Source of the DNA: DATFJT01 sp965230755 | Lineage (GTDB): Bacteria; Bacteroidota; Bacteroidia; Chitinophagales; Saprospiraceae | DNA length: 64,000 nucleotides | Direction: 5' to 3' | NCBI GenBank assembly: GCA_965230755.1 | Contig: CBDDLT010000006.1 | Location: forward strand, 16,960 to 80,959 | In this document: piece by piece, positions 9,274 to 18,432 of the stretch | Layout: every line of letters begins with the position of its first letter | Numbering within the stretch: the first letter of the stretch is position 1 | Made by a program: the position numbers and the translations under genes | The notes under the pieces: generated by a model | Database searches by the model: none | The model's input: only the letters and a program-made list of their open reading frames with translations | What the model was told of the DNA's origin: nothing

Positions 9274-9807
9274 GTGAAGTTCAAAAAGAAAAATATATAT
9301 GAGCTTAACCGCTTAGACCCTGATGGTTTTAGATCTAAAACCAAACATCCAATAATTTTGGTTTTGGATAATGTGCGTTCTGCTTATAATGTCGGGTCAG
9401 CGTTTAGAACAGCGGATTCATTTGCTCTGGAAAGTATTCATTTGTGTGGAATAACGGCTCAGCCTCCTCATAAGGAAATTATGAAAACAGCTATTGGTGC
9501 GGAGGATACGGTTGACTGGAAGTATTTTAAGGATACTGCGGACAGTATTGAGGAATTGAAGTCTAAAGATTATGAGATTATTGCAGTAGAACAGTCTTCA
9601 GACTCCATTCTATTGAAGAATTATCAAGTGGCCCCCCGAACAAAGATCGCATTGGTTTTTGGTAATGAAGTGAATGGCATTGACCAGAATGTATTGAGCC
9701 TTTGTGATGAATGCATTGAAATAGAACAGTACGGGACCAAACATTCTCTTAATATTTCTGTGAGTTTGGGAATAGTTGCTTTTGCCTTACTTCGTTATTT
9801 TAGATGA
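9274..9807 (+). CDS. SpoU/TrmH-family RNA 2'-O-methyltransferase
   Basis: The 177-residue protein has the three SpoU (SPOUT) motifs: motif 1 around NVRSAYNVGSAFRTAD, motif 2 LVFGNEVNGI, and motif 3 IEQYGTKHSLNISVSLGI. These enzymes bind S-adenosylmethionine in a trefoil knot and methylate ribose 2'-OH in tRNA or rRNA. The small size without an N-terminal substrate domain suggests a tRNA-acting member (TrmH/TrmL-like), but the target cannot be fixed by eye. The start is GTG at 9274, which agrees with the charged N-terminus MKFKKKN of this family. It lies downstream of pyrG and 28 bp before a thioesterase gene, possibly co-transcribed. A second, more divergent SpoU protein is encoded at 27581. 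Confidence 0.88.
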   Translation: MKFKKKNIYELNRLDPDGFRSKTKHPIILVLDNVRSAYNVGSAFRTADSFALESIHLCGITAQPPHKEIMKTAIGAEDTVDWKYFKDTADSIEELKSKDYEIIAVEQSSDSILLKNYQVAPRTKIALVFGNEVNGIDQNVLSLCDECIEIEQYGTKHSLNISVSLGIVAFALLRYFR

Positions 9808-9835
9808 ACCATTATTCTTCATATGATGCTTAATT

Positions 9836-10282
9836 ATGGAATTCAAGCCAAAAGACAAGGATTATAAATCCAAAGTAGAGGAGAGTTTTGCCAGACAGAA
9901 ATTCATGTCTTTTATCGCAGCGGAATTAGTAAAAATTTCTCCTGGGTATTGTGAAATTCGAGTTCCATATGATCGGAACCTAAGCCAGCAACACGGATAT
10001 TTTCATGCCGGAATCATTGGCACCTTGGCGGACAATGCAGCTGGTTACGCCAGTTTCTCATTAATGGAGAAAGACTCTTCTGTTCTCACTGTTGAATTCA
10101 AATTAAATCTGATGTCACCGGGAGATGGAGATGAGTTGATCGCGAAGGCTCATGTACTTAAGAATGGCAGGACTTTGACGATTAGCCGATCTGAAGTCTT
10201 TGTTGTAAAGAACGGTGAAGAAAAATTATGTGCAGCAGCACAATCTACGCTCATCGAACTCAGAAATTCTTTAGATAAATAA
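9836..10282 (+). CDS. PaaI-like hotdog-fold thioesterase
   Basis: The 148-residue protein matches the hotdog 4HBT/PaaI thioesterase family, which hydrolyses acyl-CoA or aryl-CoA thioesters in the cytoplasm. The recognisable region is QQHGYFHAGIIGTLADNAAGY (helix plus catalytic Asp region), followed by VEFKLNLMSPGDGDELIAKA in the central beta-strands and the closing R-T-L-T-I-S-R-S-E-V-F-V segment. Length is typical for the single-domain family. It lies just downstream of the SpoU methyltransferase gene and is convergent with the PorP/SprF gene 17 bp away. The physiological substrate is unknown. Confidence 0.85.
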   Translation: MEFKPKDKDYKSKVEESFARQKFMSFIAAELVKISPGYCEIRVPYDRNLSQQHGYFHAGIIGTLADNAAGYASFSLMEKDSSVLTVEFKLNLMSPGDGDELIAKAHVLKNGRTLTISRSEVFVVKNGEEKLCAAAQSTLIELRNSLDK

Positions 10283-10298
10283 CTGTTGTATTAATCCA

Positions 10299-11366
10299 CT
10301 AGAAATACGGACAATATGTATTTCTCACTTCGGGACCACATAACAAATAGACCATGGAAAGCTCAACAGCATTGTTGAGAGGCGCCGCAGTTTTCAAGTC
10401 AGAAACATTGATGTCATAACTCAAGCCTAAGTTTATATTTTCCAATTCGAATCTAAAATGAGCAATAATTGCATCCATTCCTAAACTCGAACTCTCAGGA
10501 TCATTGTCATCCCATATATAATTGTTGACCATTCTAGCAGATAAGCCCAGTTGAATGGCTTTATTATACTGTCCGTAATCAAGTAGTCGAAGTCTATAAG
10601 AGGCTCCGTAATTTAAGTTGATCGAGGGGCCTTGTTTGATATAAATAAAGTTAGGTAGAATACTATTCAAATTACCCACTTTGATATCAAGACCACCGTG
10701 GACCGTATATCTGGTATAGATCTTAAAATCTTGATCATCAGAAAAACTTTGATCAGGACGATTGATATGATGAGCTGCTAAGCCGAGGTACCAACCATTT
10801 TCGTTTTGAGCATGGCCAAACCACAGAAGACCAGTGGATAAATCAATGTATCGTATAGGATCAGTATTAAAATTTTCGCCGTTCGGGATGGTGGGATCAT
10901 AGATTCCATTTACATTCTGAATACCATATCGCGCTTCAGCAAAATCAATACCTCGTTGCATGCCTGCCAATTCACCTCCAATAGAAAGATAGTGACCACT
11001 CCTTCTACTTCCACCTAAAAATTTGGAGTAAGAGAGGGAAAGAGTCGCTTTGGTAGATCTAAAGTTGGTAGATCCGGTAACGTCATTCCAAAAACTAACA
11101 CCCATGCCCCAGTAATCGCTTCTTCCTGAAGTTCTCTTCATGTCGTAAGAGAGCATCGCCGTAGAATATCTACTAGAATTGAGCACCGGAAGCCATTGCT
11201 CCCTATAATTAACACTGACTCTATGATTGCATTTACTAACTCCGGTTAGGGCTGGATTGAGCTGTAAAGGAGCATAATAGAATTGGGAGAAATGAATATC
11301 CTGTGCTTCCAATTCAATCCTGAAAAGGCCGAGAAGAATCAAAAAACATAGAATCCTTTTAGTCAT
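10299..11366 (-). CDS. PorP/SprF-family T9SS outer-membrane protein
   Basis: The product is a 355-residue outer-membrane beta-barrel of the PorP/SprF family (TIGR03519). Signal peptide residues 1-22 (MTKRILCFLILLG...LEAQ) precede the family hallmark DIHFSQFYYAPLQLNPALTG. The barrel strands follow and the chain ends near YLLCGPEVRNTYCPYF. In gliding Bacteroidota, SprF-like proteins are needed for secretion or attachment of type B CTD cargo, such as SprB. An upstream ATG at 11396 would overlap the preceding gene by 20 bp and add ten residues before the signal peptide, so ATG 11366 is preferred. It lies 10 bp after the giant T9SS type B gene, and the pairing strongly suggests a dedicated cargo-partner unit. 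Confidence 0.92.
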   Translation of the reverse strand: MTKRILCFLILLGLFRIELEAQDIHFSQFYYAPLQLNPALTGVSKCNHRVSVNYREQWLPVLNSSRYSTAMLSYDMKRTSGRSDYWGMGVSFWNDVTGSTNFRSTKATLSLSYSKFLGGSRRSGHYLSIGGELAGMQRGIDFAEARYGIQNVNGIYDPTIPNGENFNTDPIRYIDLSTGLLWFGHAQNENGWYLGLAAHHINRPDQSFSDDQDFKIYTRYTVHGGLDIKVGNLNSILPNFIYIKQGPSINLNYGASYRLRLLDYGQYNKAIQLGLSARMVNNYIWDDNDPESSSLGMDAIIAHFRFELENINLGLSYDINVSDLKTAAPLNNAVELSMVYLLCGPEVRNTYCPYF

Positions 11367-11376
11367 TTCTTCAATT

Positions 11377-14300
11377 TTACTTTTGTAGATTAACATCTCC
11401 CTTCAAAATAACCTCTTTTGGCGACTCACACAAGAAATACTCTATTTCAAAAGTATATGCATAAATAGCCGGGTCCATTATTTCTCCGCGGAAAGTGCCG
11501 TCCCAACCGGAATCGACGTCCCGTGATTCGAAGACTTTATTTCCCCATCTGTCAAACACCATCATTCTATAGTCCAGAATAGTTATTTCATTCGCTACCT
11601 CAGGCTTAAACACATCATTGGTATTATCCTCGTTCGGAGTAAACGCGTTTGGAATATAGATCGGTCTTTCATCCGCGGTAAATGGAGATACTTCCAAATT
11701 AAATGCTCCGTTTCGAGTTTCACAGAAATTGCTTATCGTGTAAGAATAAGTCCCCGGATTAGAGAAGGTTCGAACAGATTGCGTGCTTCCATCATCCCAT
11801 AGGATATCAGAAAAGTCAGCAAACTCCGAAAAGTCCACGGTCAGTTCCGACTCATTACACACCAAACTGTCCCCGGATATCAATTCAGGAAGCTCTTCTA
11901 CCTGTATGATTCTCACCGAAGCTATATCAACACAGCCACTATCGGATGTAACGGTGACGCTATAATCACCGGGATCAAGTATATCAATAGAAGGCGTATT
12001 TTGCCCTGAGGACCAAGAATATCGACCAATATTGGCCTGACTTTGATTCTCAGCCGTTATTGTAAGTGCTGAAGATCCGCAAATCACGGTATCCCCGGTA
12101 ATATTAACGTCCGGGATGGTGGCAAAGAAATAATAGGCGGTATCCTCAAAATAACAGCTGTCTATTAAATAATCAACGGTGTACAATCCACTCTGATCTA
12201 TGGTAATACTGCGGTCGTTACTCCCGGTAGACCAATTGATATCTCGTGCACGTGAGTCCAATGTAATATCGAAAGGAAAAAAACCACAGATAATACTATC
12301 CATTAAATCCACTTCCGGATTGATAATTGTAACGAAAAAAGAATCGATGTACACACAATTACTTTCTGTAGCCGACACAGCATAGACCCCGGTTTCCAAT
12401 ACTCTTTTACCTCTACTCGTGGTGATGCCATCTTCCCAAATATATCTCGTGTCATGTCCAAATCTTGAAGATTCTAGAATGACAAAGTTTCTATCACATT
12501 CTCTAATTGTGTCAAGGTTAGGAGGTTCTGCGGCAATAATATTGATGGTAAGATCAATGGTATCGGGATCTAGACAATCAAAACTTGAACTCGCAATGAG
12601 TCGAACCGGATACGTACCTAAACTATCATACTGATGATTTGGACTTCTCTCTATCGAAGATTCACCATCACCAAAAGTCCAAACAAATGAATCCGCTCCA
12701 CGGCTAAAATTGATAAATTCAGCGTTGTAAGGTGCACACCCAAAAGTATCCAAAACAAGATCAGCTGCAGCTACTATTTCGTCCAACTCAAAGTCAAGCT
12801 TTACAGCGGCTAGATTACAATTTTGCGAACCGTTAACTCTTGAATAGGCATTACCAGTGGTTGGAAAGTCACTAAATCCACCACAACCTGCACATACAGC
12901 TTGATAAATGGATCCGTCTTCTCCAAATCGACTGGTTCCTCCATCAACATGATCGTTAGAAAAATTATCAGGATTATTATTCTGTCGACCAAAATAGGTC
13001 GCATATATCATACTTTCGAAATCTTTCTCTAAGACTAGAAAATAAAAGTCGCTACCATCGGTAATCGGCTGTTCAGCATCGGGAGAAACCTGCAAGCCTC
13101 TGGTAGTCGAACTTGACGCAGCGCCCAAAGAATTGGTAACTCCTCCCCAACCGGAAATAAATATTCTACGACAGAAATCAACGTTAAGTGCAGTCAAACT
13201 TATGTCGATTGCACCTGAACCGGTACCAAATACCGTGTTGAATCTCACAGCGGATAAATCAGGTTCGTAAATATGTATGAACTGACCACTGTTGGGTACA
13301 CCGTAAACTCCAGTCGACATGCCCATCGGACCATCGCTTTGTCCTGCTACATAGATTTGATCTACTTCATCCAGTGCAACCAAATAACATTGATCATATT
13401 CATCGGTACTGACAAAGGTAGAATTGACCAGACCGCTAAGATCATTATTGAAAATTGTGATAAAACCGCTTGCACTTCCTCCAAAATTTACTCGCTCTAT
13501 TGCATTCGAAGTAGTAGGAAAATCATTACTAGTTGTACCTCCCACGGCAATAATATTTCCAGCTGAATTTCTTTTTAGTGAGTAAGCTGCTTCAACACCA
13601 TCTCCTCCGATAAAAGTAGAGAATCTCATATTGCTACAGGTTCTATTCATGCTAAAAATACAAGCATCCTGATCACTTGATTTCGCATTAGATGCAGCAT
13701 TCGAACTGACCGGAAAATTTCCACTCTGAGTGCAAGAAGCAATATAAATATTGTCCTGATCGTCCACTATAATCTCACCCCTAAATTGATCTCCGTAATT
13801 ATAGGCTAACTGTGCTCTGTTGTTGATACCATCATTGGCGCTACCACCGACAAAAGTACTACCTACTAGAGCTGATCCATTTTGATTCAATACGGTAACC
13901 ACAATGTCCGCACCATTGACATATTCGATACCATTGGTGGCATTTTGAGCGACTTGAACTCCTCCTCTAAAATTGCTCTGGAAAGCAGTAGTGGTAGTGG
14001 GATAATTTCTTGAACTGGTAGTTCCATATATGGCCAATTCTCCTCGACTGTTTTCTATAATACTGTGAACGAATTCTGCTTCATTTCCACCCAAGTACGT
14101 CGAGTAAACAATGTTACTTCCATCTGGAGTAAATTTGCTTATCGCTATATCTGGAATTAGGGTGGTCGCATCAATTCTTGGCGAGGGGTTAAAAGTTGGA
14201 TCATAGGATCCATTGAAAGTAGGATAGCCCACATCGAAGGCTATTCCTCCCGCATAGAATGATCCATCACTTCCGGGAGTAGCAGTTGAACCCCAGTTAT

Positions 14301-15144
14301 CTGCGGTAGATCCTGTATAACTCGAAAATACCAAGGTAGGATCGATAACCAAAGGTAAGTTTCGATGGTATTTGCCTAATTTCAGAATGAGCTCATTCTT
14401 ATTTTTAAGGGCAAAAGAAGACTTAACTTCCTTTTTTTCTCCATTGATGATCTGATAGGCATATGGGGCAGATTCTATAATAGTATCTATAGAATTGACC
14501 TGATATAATTTGCCTTTTTTGATAAAAAGATCCTCCAAATACTGGTATTCCAATACGATATCATCCGGATCTCCACCAGGATGCACGATCCAATCATATT
14601 TTAAGCCATCATCATTCTGATAAAAATGAAGATCAATATTGTCATAAACTTCATAGAGCTCCGCCTTCATATAATCTCTTACTTCAGAGGCCCATCTGCT
14701 TTGATCATTGCCCCTAAAATAGTTGGAATACGTAGGACTCGGACCTACGCCTTGTGATTTGAACTTAGCGTTGGCTTCTTTAAACTTAATTTTGAATACA
14801 TGCTGCCGAATTCCTTGATCATGGTGGTGATCGTGACCGTGATGATCATGAGCGCATTCTGTCCCATGTTTACATTCCTGCGTGGCAGAAAAGTCTTCAG
14901 GGTGCAACACATGCCACATAAAACCATCTTCTTCCAGATAGAGTACTTTAGATCCTCCGTTGAATCGGTAAAGCACGTTGTCCGGCAGCTGTCCTTTATT
15001 TTCTCTTAAAAAATATGCATCGATCGATGCATGATCATATTGGGGTATCGGCGTATATAATTCCTTCATAGATCCGGCGGACCAAAGGATAAAACCCAAT
15101 GCAAGAGCAAAAAGCAATTTTATTAAATTGGGTACTAATTTCAT
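11377..15144 (-). CDS. DUF7948/SBBP/PKD giant T9SS type B surface protein
   Basis: The 1,255-residue protein has a signal peptide (~1-24) and an N-terminal domain opening with FLRENKGQLPDNV, recognisable as the DUF7948-type domain. SBBP-like beta-propeller repeats (~280-780) follow, each with motifs such as YSTYLGGNEAE, STFVGGSANDG, FSTFIGGDGVEA and YATYFGR. Next is a PKD domain (FVWTFGDGESS), then several Ig-like cysteine-containing modules (SWSSGQNTPSI, ILWDDGSTQS). The T9SS type B sorting domain is at the end (YIPNAFTPNEDNTNDVF, FDRWGNKVFES, GWDGTFRG, LKGDVNLQK). It is predicted to be exported to the cell surface or medium. A His-rich stretch (~93-109) interrupts the N-terminal domain. The downstream PorP/SprF gene is 10 bp away. 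The role may be adhesion, gliding or polymer binding; no catalytic domain was recognised. Confidence 0.92.
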   Translation of the reverse strand: MKLVPNLIKLLFALALGFILWSAGSMKELYTPIPQYDHASIDAYFLRENKGQLPDNVLYRFNGGSKVLYLEEDGFMWHVLHPEDFSATQECKHGTECAHDHHGHDHHHDQGIRQHVFKIKFKEANAKFKSQGVGPSPTYSNYFRGNDQSRWASEVRDYMKAELYEVYDNIDLHFYQNDDGLKYDWIVHPGGDPDDIVLEYQYLEDLFIKKGKLYQVNSIDTIIESAPYAYQIINGEKKEVKSSFALKNKNELILKLGKYHRNLPLVIDPTLVFSSYTGSTADNWGSTATPGSDGSFYAGGIAFDVGYPTFNGSYDPTFNPSPRIDATTLIPDIAISKFTPDGSNIVYSTYLGGNEAEFVHSIIENSRGELAIYGTTSSRNYPTTTTAFQSNFRGGVQVAQNATNGIEYVNGADIVVTVLNQNGSALVGSTFVGGSANDGINNRAQLAYNYGDQFRGEIIVDDQDNIYIASCTQSGNFPVSSNAASNAKSSDQDACIFSMNRTCSNMRFSTFIGGDGVEAAYSLKRNSAGNIIAVGGTTSNDFPTTSNAIERVNFGGSASGFITIFNNDLSGLVNSTFVSTDEYDQCYLVALDEVDQIYVAGQSDGPMGMSTGVYGVPNSGQFIHIYEPDLSAVRFNTVFGTGSGAIDISLTALNVDFCRRIFISGWGGVTNSLGAASSSTTRGLQVSPDAEQPITDGSDFYFLVLEKDFESMIYATYFGRQNNNPDNFSNDHVDGGTSRFGEDGSIYQAVCAGCGGFSDFPTTGNAYSRVNGSQNCNLAAVKLDFELDEIVAAADLVLDTFGCAPYNAEFINFSRGADSFVWTFGDGESSIERSPNHQYDSLGTYPVRLIASSSFDCLDPDTIDLTINIIAAEPPNLDTIRECDRNFVILESSRFGHDTRYIWEDGITTSRGKRVLETGVYAVSATESNCVYIDSFFVTIINPEVDLMDSIICGFFPFDITLDSRARDINWSTGSNDRSITIDQSGLYTVDYLIDSCYFEDTAYYFFATIPDVNITGDTVICGSSALTITAENQSQANIGRYSWSSGQNTPSIDILDPGDYSVTVTSDSGCVDIASVRIIQVEELPELISGDSLVCNESELTVDFSEFADFSDILWDDGSTQSVRTFSNPGTYSYTISNFCETRNGAFNLEVSPFTADERPIYIPNAFTPNEDNTNDVFKPEVANEITILDYRMMVFDRWGNKVFESRDVDSGWDGTFRGEIMDPAIYAYTFEIEYFLCESPKEVILKGDVNLQK

Positions 15145-15447
15145 TTCACGGATTGTGGTTATTTTAACATTTAACGATAAGCTTTTGTTCTATGGTATGA
15201 GCTCGAATGTTATATGTTTATTAATATTTGTTTTGACCTATTGATCCCTAGTAAGTAACAATTATTTCTTACTCTAATGAATTTAAGTAAAATTCGTTAC
15301 TTCACCGTTATATTAAATAAAATAAGATGCAAATATGATCTCTATAAGACAAACATGTAATAGGGTCTTTCGCTGCATCAATTAAGAACAAATTCAAATA
15401 TTTCCTCCGAACTCAAAGCCCGAAGGATATTATTGATTATTGTATTT
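15145..15447. other. Intergenic region, no feature recognised
   Basis: This 303-bp AT-rich stretch lies between the start of the giant T9SS gene and the end of the aldo/keto reductase gene (both minus strand). It presumably contains the promoter of the T9SS operon, but no convincing TAnnTTTG element, hairpin or short gene was seen. Confidence 0.4.
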
Positions 15448-16440
15448 CTAGAAAGGAGGAAGAACAGGAGTATTGTCCAGTATTGAGTTGATTCTTCCCA
15501 TCACGCTTGAATCCAATTTGTCCAAAACTGCTAAAGACTCTAAATTTTCTTCCAATTGACTGGTTTTAGAAGCTCCCAAAATAACTGTACTAACATTGTC
15601 ATTTTTTAAACACCATGCCAGCGCTAACTTTGGAAGGCTTGTACCCAACTCGCTGGCTAGGGCCGCGAGCTTTCTTACTTTTTCCAACCTCTCTTCTGTC
15701 AATGCATTTTCTTTTAGCCACTCTAGTCCTTGCATTCCAAGTCGGGTTCCTTCCGGAAATTTATCGATGTACTTATTGGTTAAGACGCCAGAGGCCAATG
15801 GAGACCAAATGGTCGTTCCTAAACCGATATTCCTAAAAATCTGTAAGTATTCGTTTTCCATTTTTTCTCGGTGAAACATATTGTATTGAGGTTGTTCCAT
15901 CGTGGGGCCAATAAGATTGTTCTTCTCCGCAAACATATGGGCTTCCATAATTTCTTGGGCGCTCCATTCAGAGGTTCCCCAGTAAAAGATCTTGCCTTGT
16001 TGGATGAGAATATTCATGGTCCATACCGTCTCTTCTATGGGCGTTTCCTTATCCGGCCTATGACAAAAGAATAAGTCCAGATACTCAAGTCGAAGTCTCT
16101 TCAGCGCTGCGTGACAGGCTTCTGTCAAATGCTTTCTACTCAGTCCTTTTTGAGTGGGTTTTTGTCCGCCGTCACCGAAAAAAGCCTTGCTGCTTACAAT
16201 ATAACTACTGCGATCCCAGTCTTTGTCCGCCAGTATTTTCCCCATCACTCTCTCGGATTCACCTCGGGCATAAATTTCAGCATTATCGAAGAAGTTGATC
16301 CCCGCATCATAGGCAATACCCATTAAGTCATCGGCTATATTATTTTCTATTTGCTTTCCAAAGGTCAACCATGAACCCAAGCTCAAAGCGGAGACTTTAA
16401 GGCCGGATTTTCCCAAATTTCTGTACTGCATATCAGTCAT
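15448..16440 (-). CDS. Aldo/keto reductase (Kv-beta-like)
   Basis: The 330-residue NADPH-dependent aldo/keto reductase has a TIM-barrel fold. The catalytic tetrad is visible: D52, Y57 (NAEIYARGESE), K85 (VSSKAFFG) and H127 (FFCHRPD). The start YRNLGKSGLKVSALSLG and the C-terminal cofactor loop VILGASKTSQLEENL place it with the potassium-channel beta-subunit/YghZ-type AKRs, which reduce aldehydes and methylglyoxal-like compounds. The ATG at 16440 overlaps the 3' end of the cysteine desulfurase gene by 8 bp, suggesting translational coupling; a second in-frame ATG is 9 bp downstream. The substrate is unknown. Confidence 0.92.
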   Translation of the reverse strand: MTDMQYRNLGKSGLKVSALSLGSWLTFGKQIENNIADDLMGIAYDAGINFFDNAEIYARGESERVMGKILADKDWDRSSYIVSSKAFFGDGGQKPTQKGLSRKHLTEACHAALKRLRLEYLDLFFCHRPDKETPIEETVWTMNILIQQGKIFYWGTSEWSAQEIMEAHMFAEKNNLIGPTMEQPQYNMFHREKMENEYLQIFRNIGLGTTIWSPLASGVLTNKYIDKFPEGTRLGMQGLEWLKENALTEERLEKVRKLAALASELGTSLPKLALAWCLKNDNVSTVILGASKTSQLEENLESLAVLDKLDSSVMGRINSILDNTPVLPPF

Positions 16441-17563
16441 ATATCTTTTTTATTTTATGGATAGTATCAATTATTTCATCTTTGGAATTGAGATGTGAAA
16501 AGGAGAACCGGATTCCTGCACGCTGGTCTTCATGCCCTAAGGCTTCTATTACATGAGAAGCTTTTTCGCTTCCCGAAGAACAAGCACTGCCTCCACTTGC
16601 AGATATTCCCTCTAAATCCAATAGCATGGTCAAAATTTCACTTTTGGGATGCTTGGGAAGTTTAACACTTAATACGGTGTAGAGGTCGTCTTCGCCGGGA
16701 TTACCGAAAAATTCGATTTCAGAATTCCAACTGATCAATTCTTCCATCATATGTGAGCGCAGTGATTGGATATGGTCACGCCAATTCGAAAGATGCTCGT
16801 AAGACATTTCCAGGGCTTTGGTCAAACCCACGATGGAACCAATATTTTCCGTGCCTGCCCTCATGTTTCTCTCTTGGGCTCCTCCCTTAAGCAATGAAGG
16901 AAATATTGATTCTTGGGACATATATAAAAGTCCTATCCCTTTAGGGCCGTGAAACTTATGAGCTGAAGCACTTAAATAATCGATATTGAGATCCTGAAGG
17001 TCAATGGGGAAGTGGCCAACAGCCTGAACGGCATCGGAGTGAAAAAGAGTCTGGTGTTTTTGACATAATTCTCCTATTAACTTCACCGGATGAACTATTC
17101 CAATTTCATTGTTGGCATACATGAGAGAGACCATTTTAGATCCCTCCAGCTGATCGAGCTTTTGTTCTAATTCTTCCGTAGAAATTCTACCCTTGCTATC
17201 GACTTCAAGTAGGTGAACCTTAATTTTTTCTTGTTCTTCCAGATGGGAAAGGGTCTTCAAGACACAGGGGTGTTCCAATGGACTTGTGATGACATGGTCT
17301 ATTTTATTGTTTAAAGCGAGAGAGTAAAAGACCGTATTATTTGACTCGGTGGCTCCGCTGGTAAAAAAGATCTCACCAATGGAGCAATTCAGAAGTCTTG
17401 CAATGGTTTTTCTGCAATCTTCTATCACAGACTTTGCCTCTCGACCTTGTAAATGAATAGAAGATGGATTGCCGAAATACTTTTTGGTCGAATCAAACAT
17501 AGAATCCATAACCTCAGGCAATAAAGGGGTAGAAGCGGCATTATCGAAATAAATTCTCCTCAT
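16433..17563 (-). CDS. Cysteine desulfurase (IscS/NifS family)
   Basis: This PLP-dependent cysteine desulfurase removes sulfur from L-cysteine for iron-sulfur cluster or thio-modification pathways. The 376-residue length is usual. Visible residues are the substrate loop HPCVL (H98), NNEIG, D177 in HSDAVQ, the PLP lysine K203 in SAHKFHGPKG, RAGTEN, and the sulfur-carrying C328 in GSACSSGS. The GSACSSG loop and length are closer to the NifS/IscS (group I) type than to SufS. No IscU, IscA or thiI neighbour is present, so the sulfur acceptor cannot be named; a role in tRNA thiolation (MnmA partner) is possible. It overlaps the aldo/keto reductase gene downstream. Confidence 0.93.
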   Translation of the reverse strand: MRRIYFDNAASTPLLPEVMDSMFDSTKKYFGNPSSIHLQGREAKSVIEDCRKTIARLLNCSIGEIFFTSGATESNNTVFYSLALNNKIDHVITSPLEHPCVLKTLSHLEEQEKIKVHLLEVDSKGRISTEELEQKLDQLEGSKMVSLMYANNEIGIVHPVKLIGELCQKHQTLFHSDAVQAVGHFPIDLQDLNIDYLSASAHKFHGPKGIGLLYMSQESIFPSLLKGGAQERNMRAGTENIGSIVGLTKALEMSYEHLSNWRDHIQSLRSHMMEELISWNSEIEFFGNPGEDDLYTVLSVKLPKHPKSEILTMLLDLEGISASGGSACSSGSEKASHVIEALGHEDQRAGIRFSFSHLNSKDEIIDTIHKIKKIYD

Positions 17564-17701
17564 ATTATATCATTATTAAATATTTTGAGTTTATTTTAAA
17601 GATGCAATAATAAAAATAAATCAATCCCGATTTTTAAAGAAAACTATGCTTAATTCTTGAGCAAAATGATTTATGAAACTTTTCGACCAAAAATAAAACT
17701 G

Positions 17702-18418
17702 ATGAATTACAAATATTGTTTGCTACTCCTGATTTCTGGGTTTATTATTTTTTCATGTTCAAAGGATGGAAATAGCGCAAAAGAGGCTTCTCATGAGAGT
17801 GAAAATGCTCATAATAAAGATCATTCAAAGGCCAATAAACACATGCACCGAAATACTTCAATTGAAGAGCTGATCAAACGTTTCGATGATCCGGAAAGAG
17901 AAGAATGGCAGAAGCCAGATGAAGTTATCGATATGTTAGGAGATCTTTCGAATAAAACTGTTCTGGATATTGGTGCGGGTTCGGGTTACTTTTCATTCAG
18001 GATGGCAGCTGAAGCGCAAAAAGTTATTGCAGCTGATGTGGAGAGTAAATTTCTGAACCATATTCAAAGTGAAAGTGATCGAAATGGAGTTGATAACTTG
18101 AGTACTTTGCTGATGCCCTATTCAGGCCCGGATAGTCTTCCCGAAGGCGTTGATCTTGCATTGATCGTAAATACCTATCATCATATTGAGAACAGGGTTG
18201 ATTACTTTGAGCGTTTAAGGGAGAAATTATCAGATGGTTCGGAGTTGGTTGTCGTTGATTTTAAGAAAAAGTTGAGCGAAGATGCTCCAGGACCTCCGGA
18301 ATCGATTAGATTATCGTATGAGGAGGTTAGACAAGAATTAAAGAAAGCGGGATTTAGAGATTTTTCTGTAGAATTAGAATTGCTCCCATATCAATATATA
18401 TTATGGGCCAAGACTTAA
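17702..18418 (+). CDS. Lipoprotein with class I SAM-methyltransferase domain
   Basis: Read from ATG 17702, the product is 238 residues with a lipoprotein signal (LLISGFIIFSC, lipid Cys 19). A His-rich linker follows (H31, H37, H41, H47, H49), and then a class I methyltransferase domain with motif I VLDIGAGSGYF (87-97) and a post-II region ALIVNTYHH. The conserved pre-domain FDDPEREEWQKPDEV resembles a known group of exported methyltransferase-like proteins in Bacteroidota. An upstream in-frame TTG (17657) would bury the signal peptide, so ATG 17702 is chosen. SAM is not expected outside the cytoplasm, so the substrate, the SAM source, or whether the domain is active are open questions. An OmpA-type gene follows 14 bp later. 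Confidence 0.82.
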   Translation: MNYKYCLLLLISGFIIFSCSKDGNSAKEASHESENAHNKDHSKANKHMHRNTSIEELIKRFDDPEREEWQKPDEVIDMLGDLSNKTVLDIGAGSGYFSFRMAAEAQKVIAADVESKFLNHIQSESDRNGVDNLSTLLMPYSGPDSLPEGVDLALIVNTYHHIENRVDYFERLREKLSDGSELVVVDFKKKLSEDAPGPPESIRLSYEEVRQELKKAGFRDFSVELELLPYQYILWAKT

Positions 18419-18432
18419 TATAAGATCTGGCT

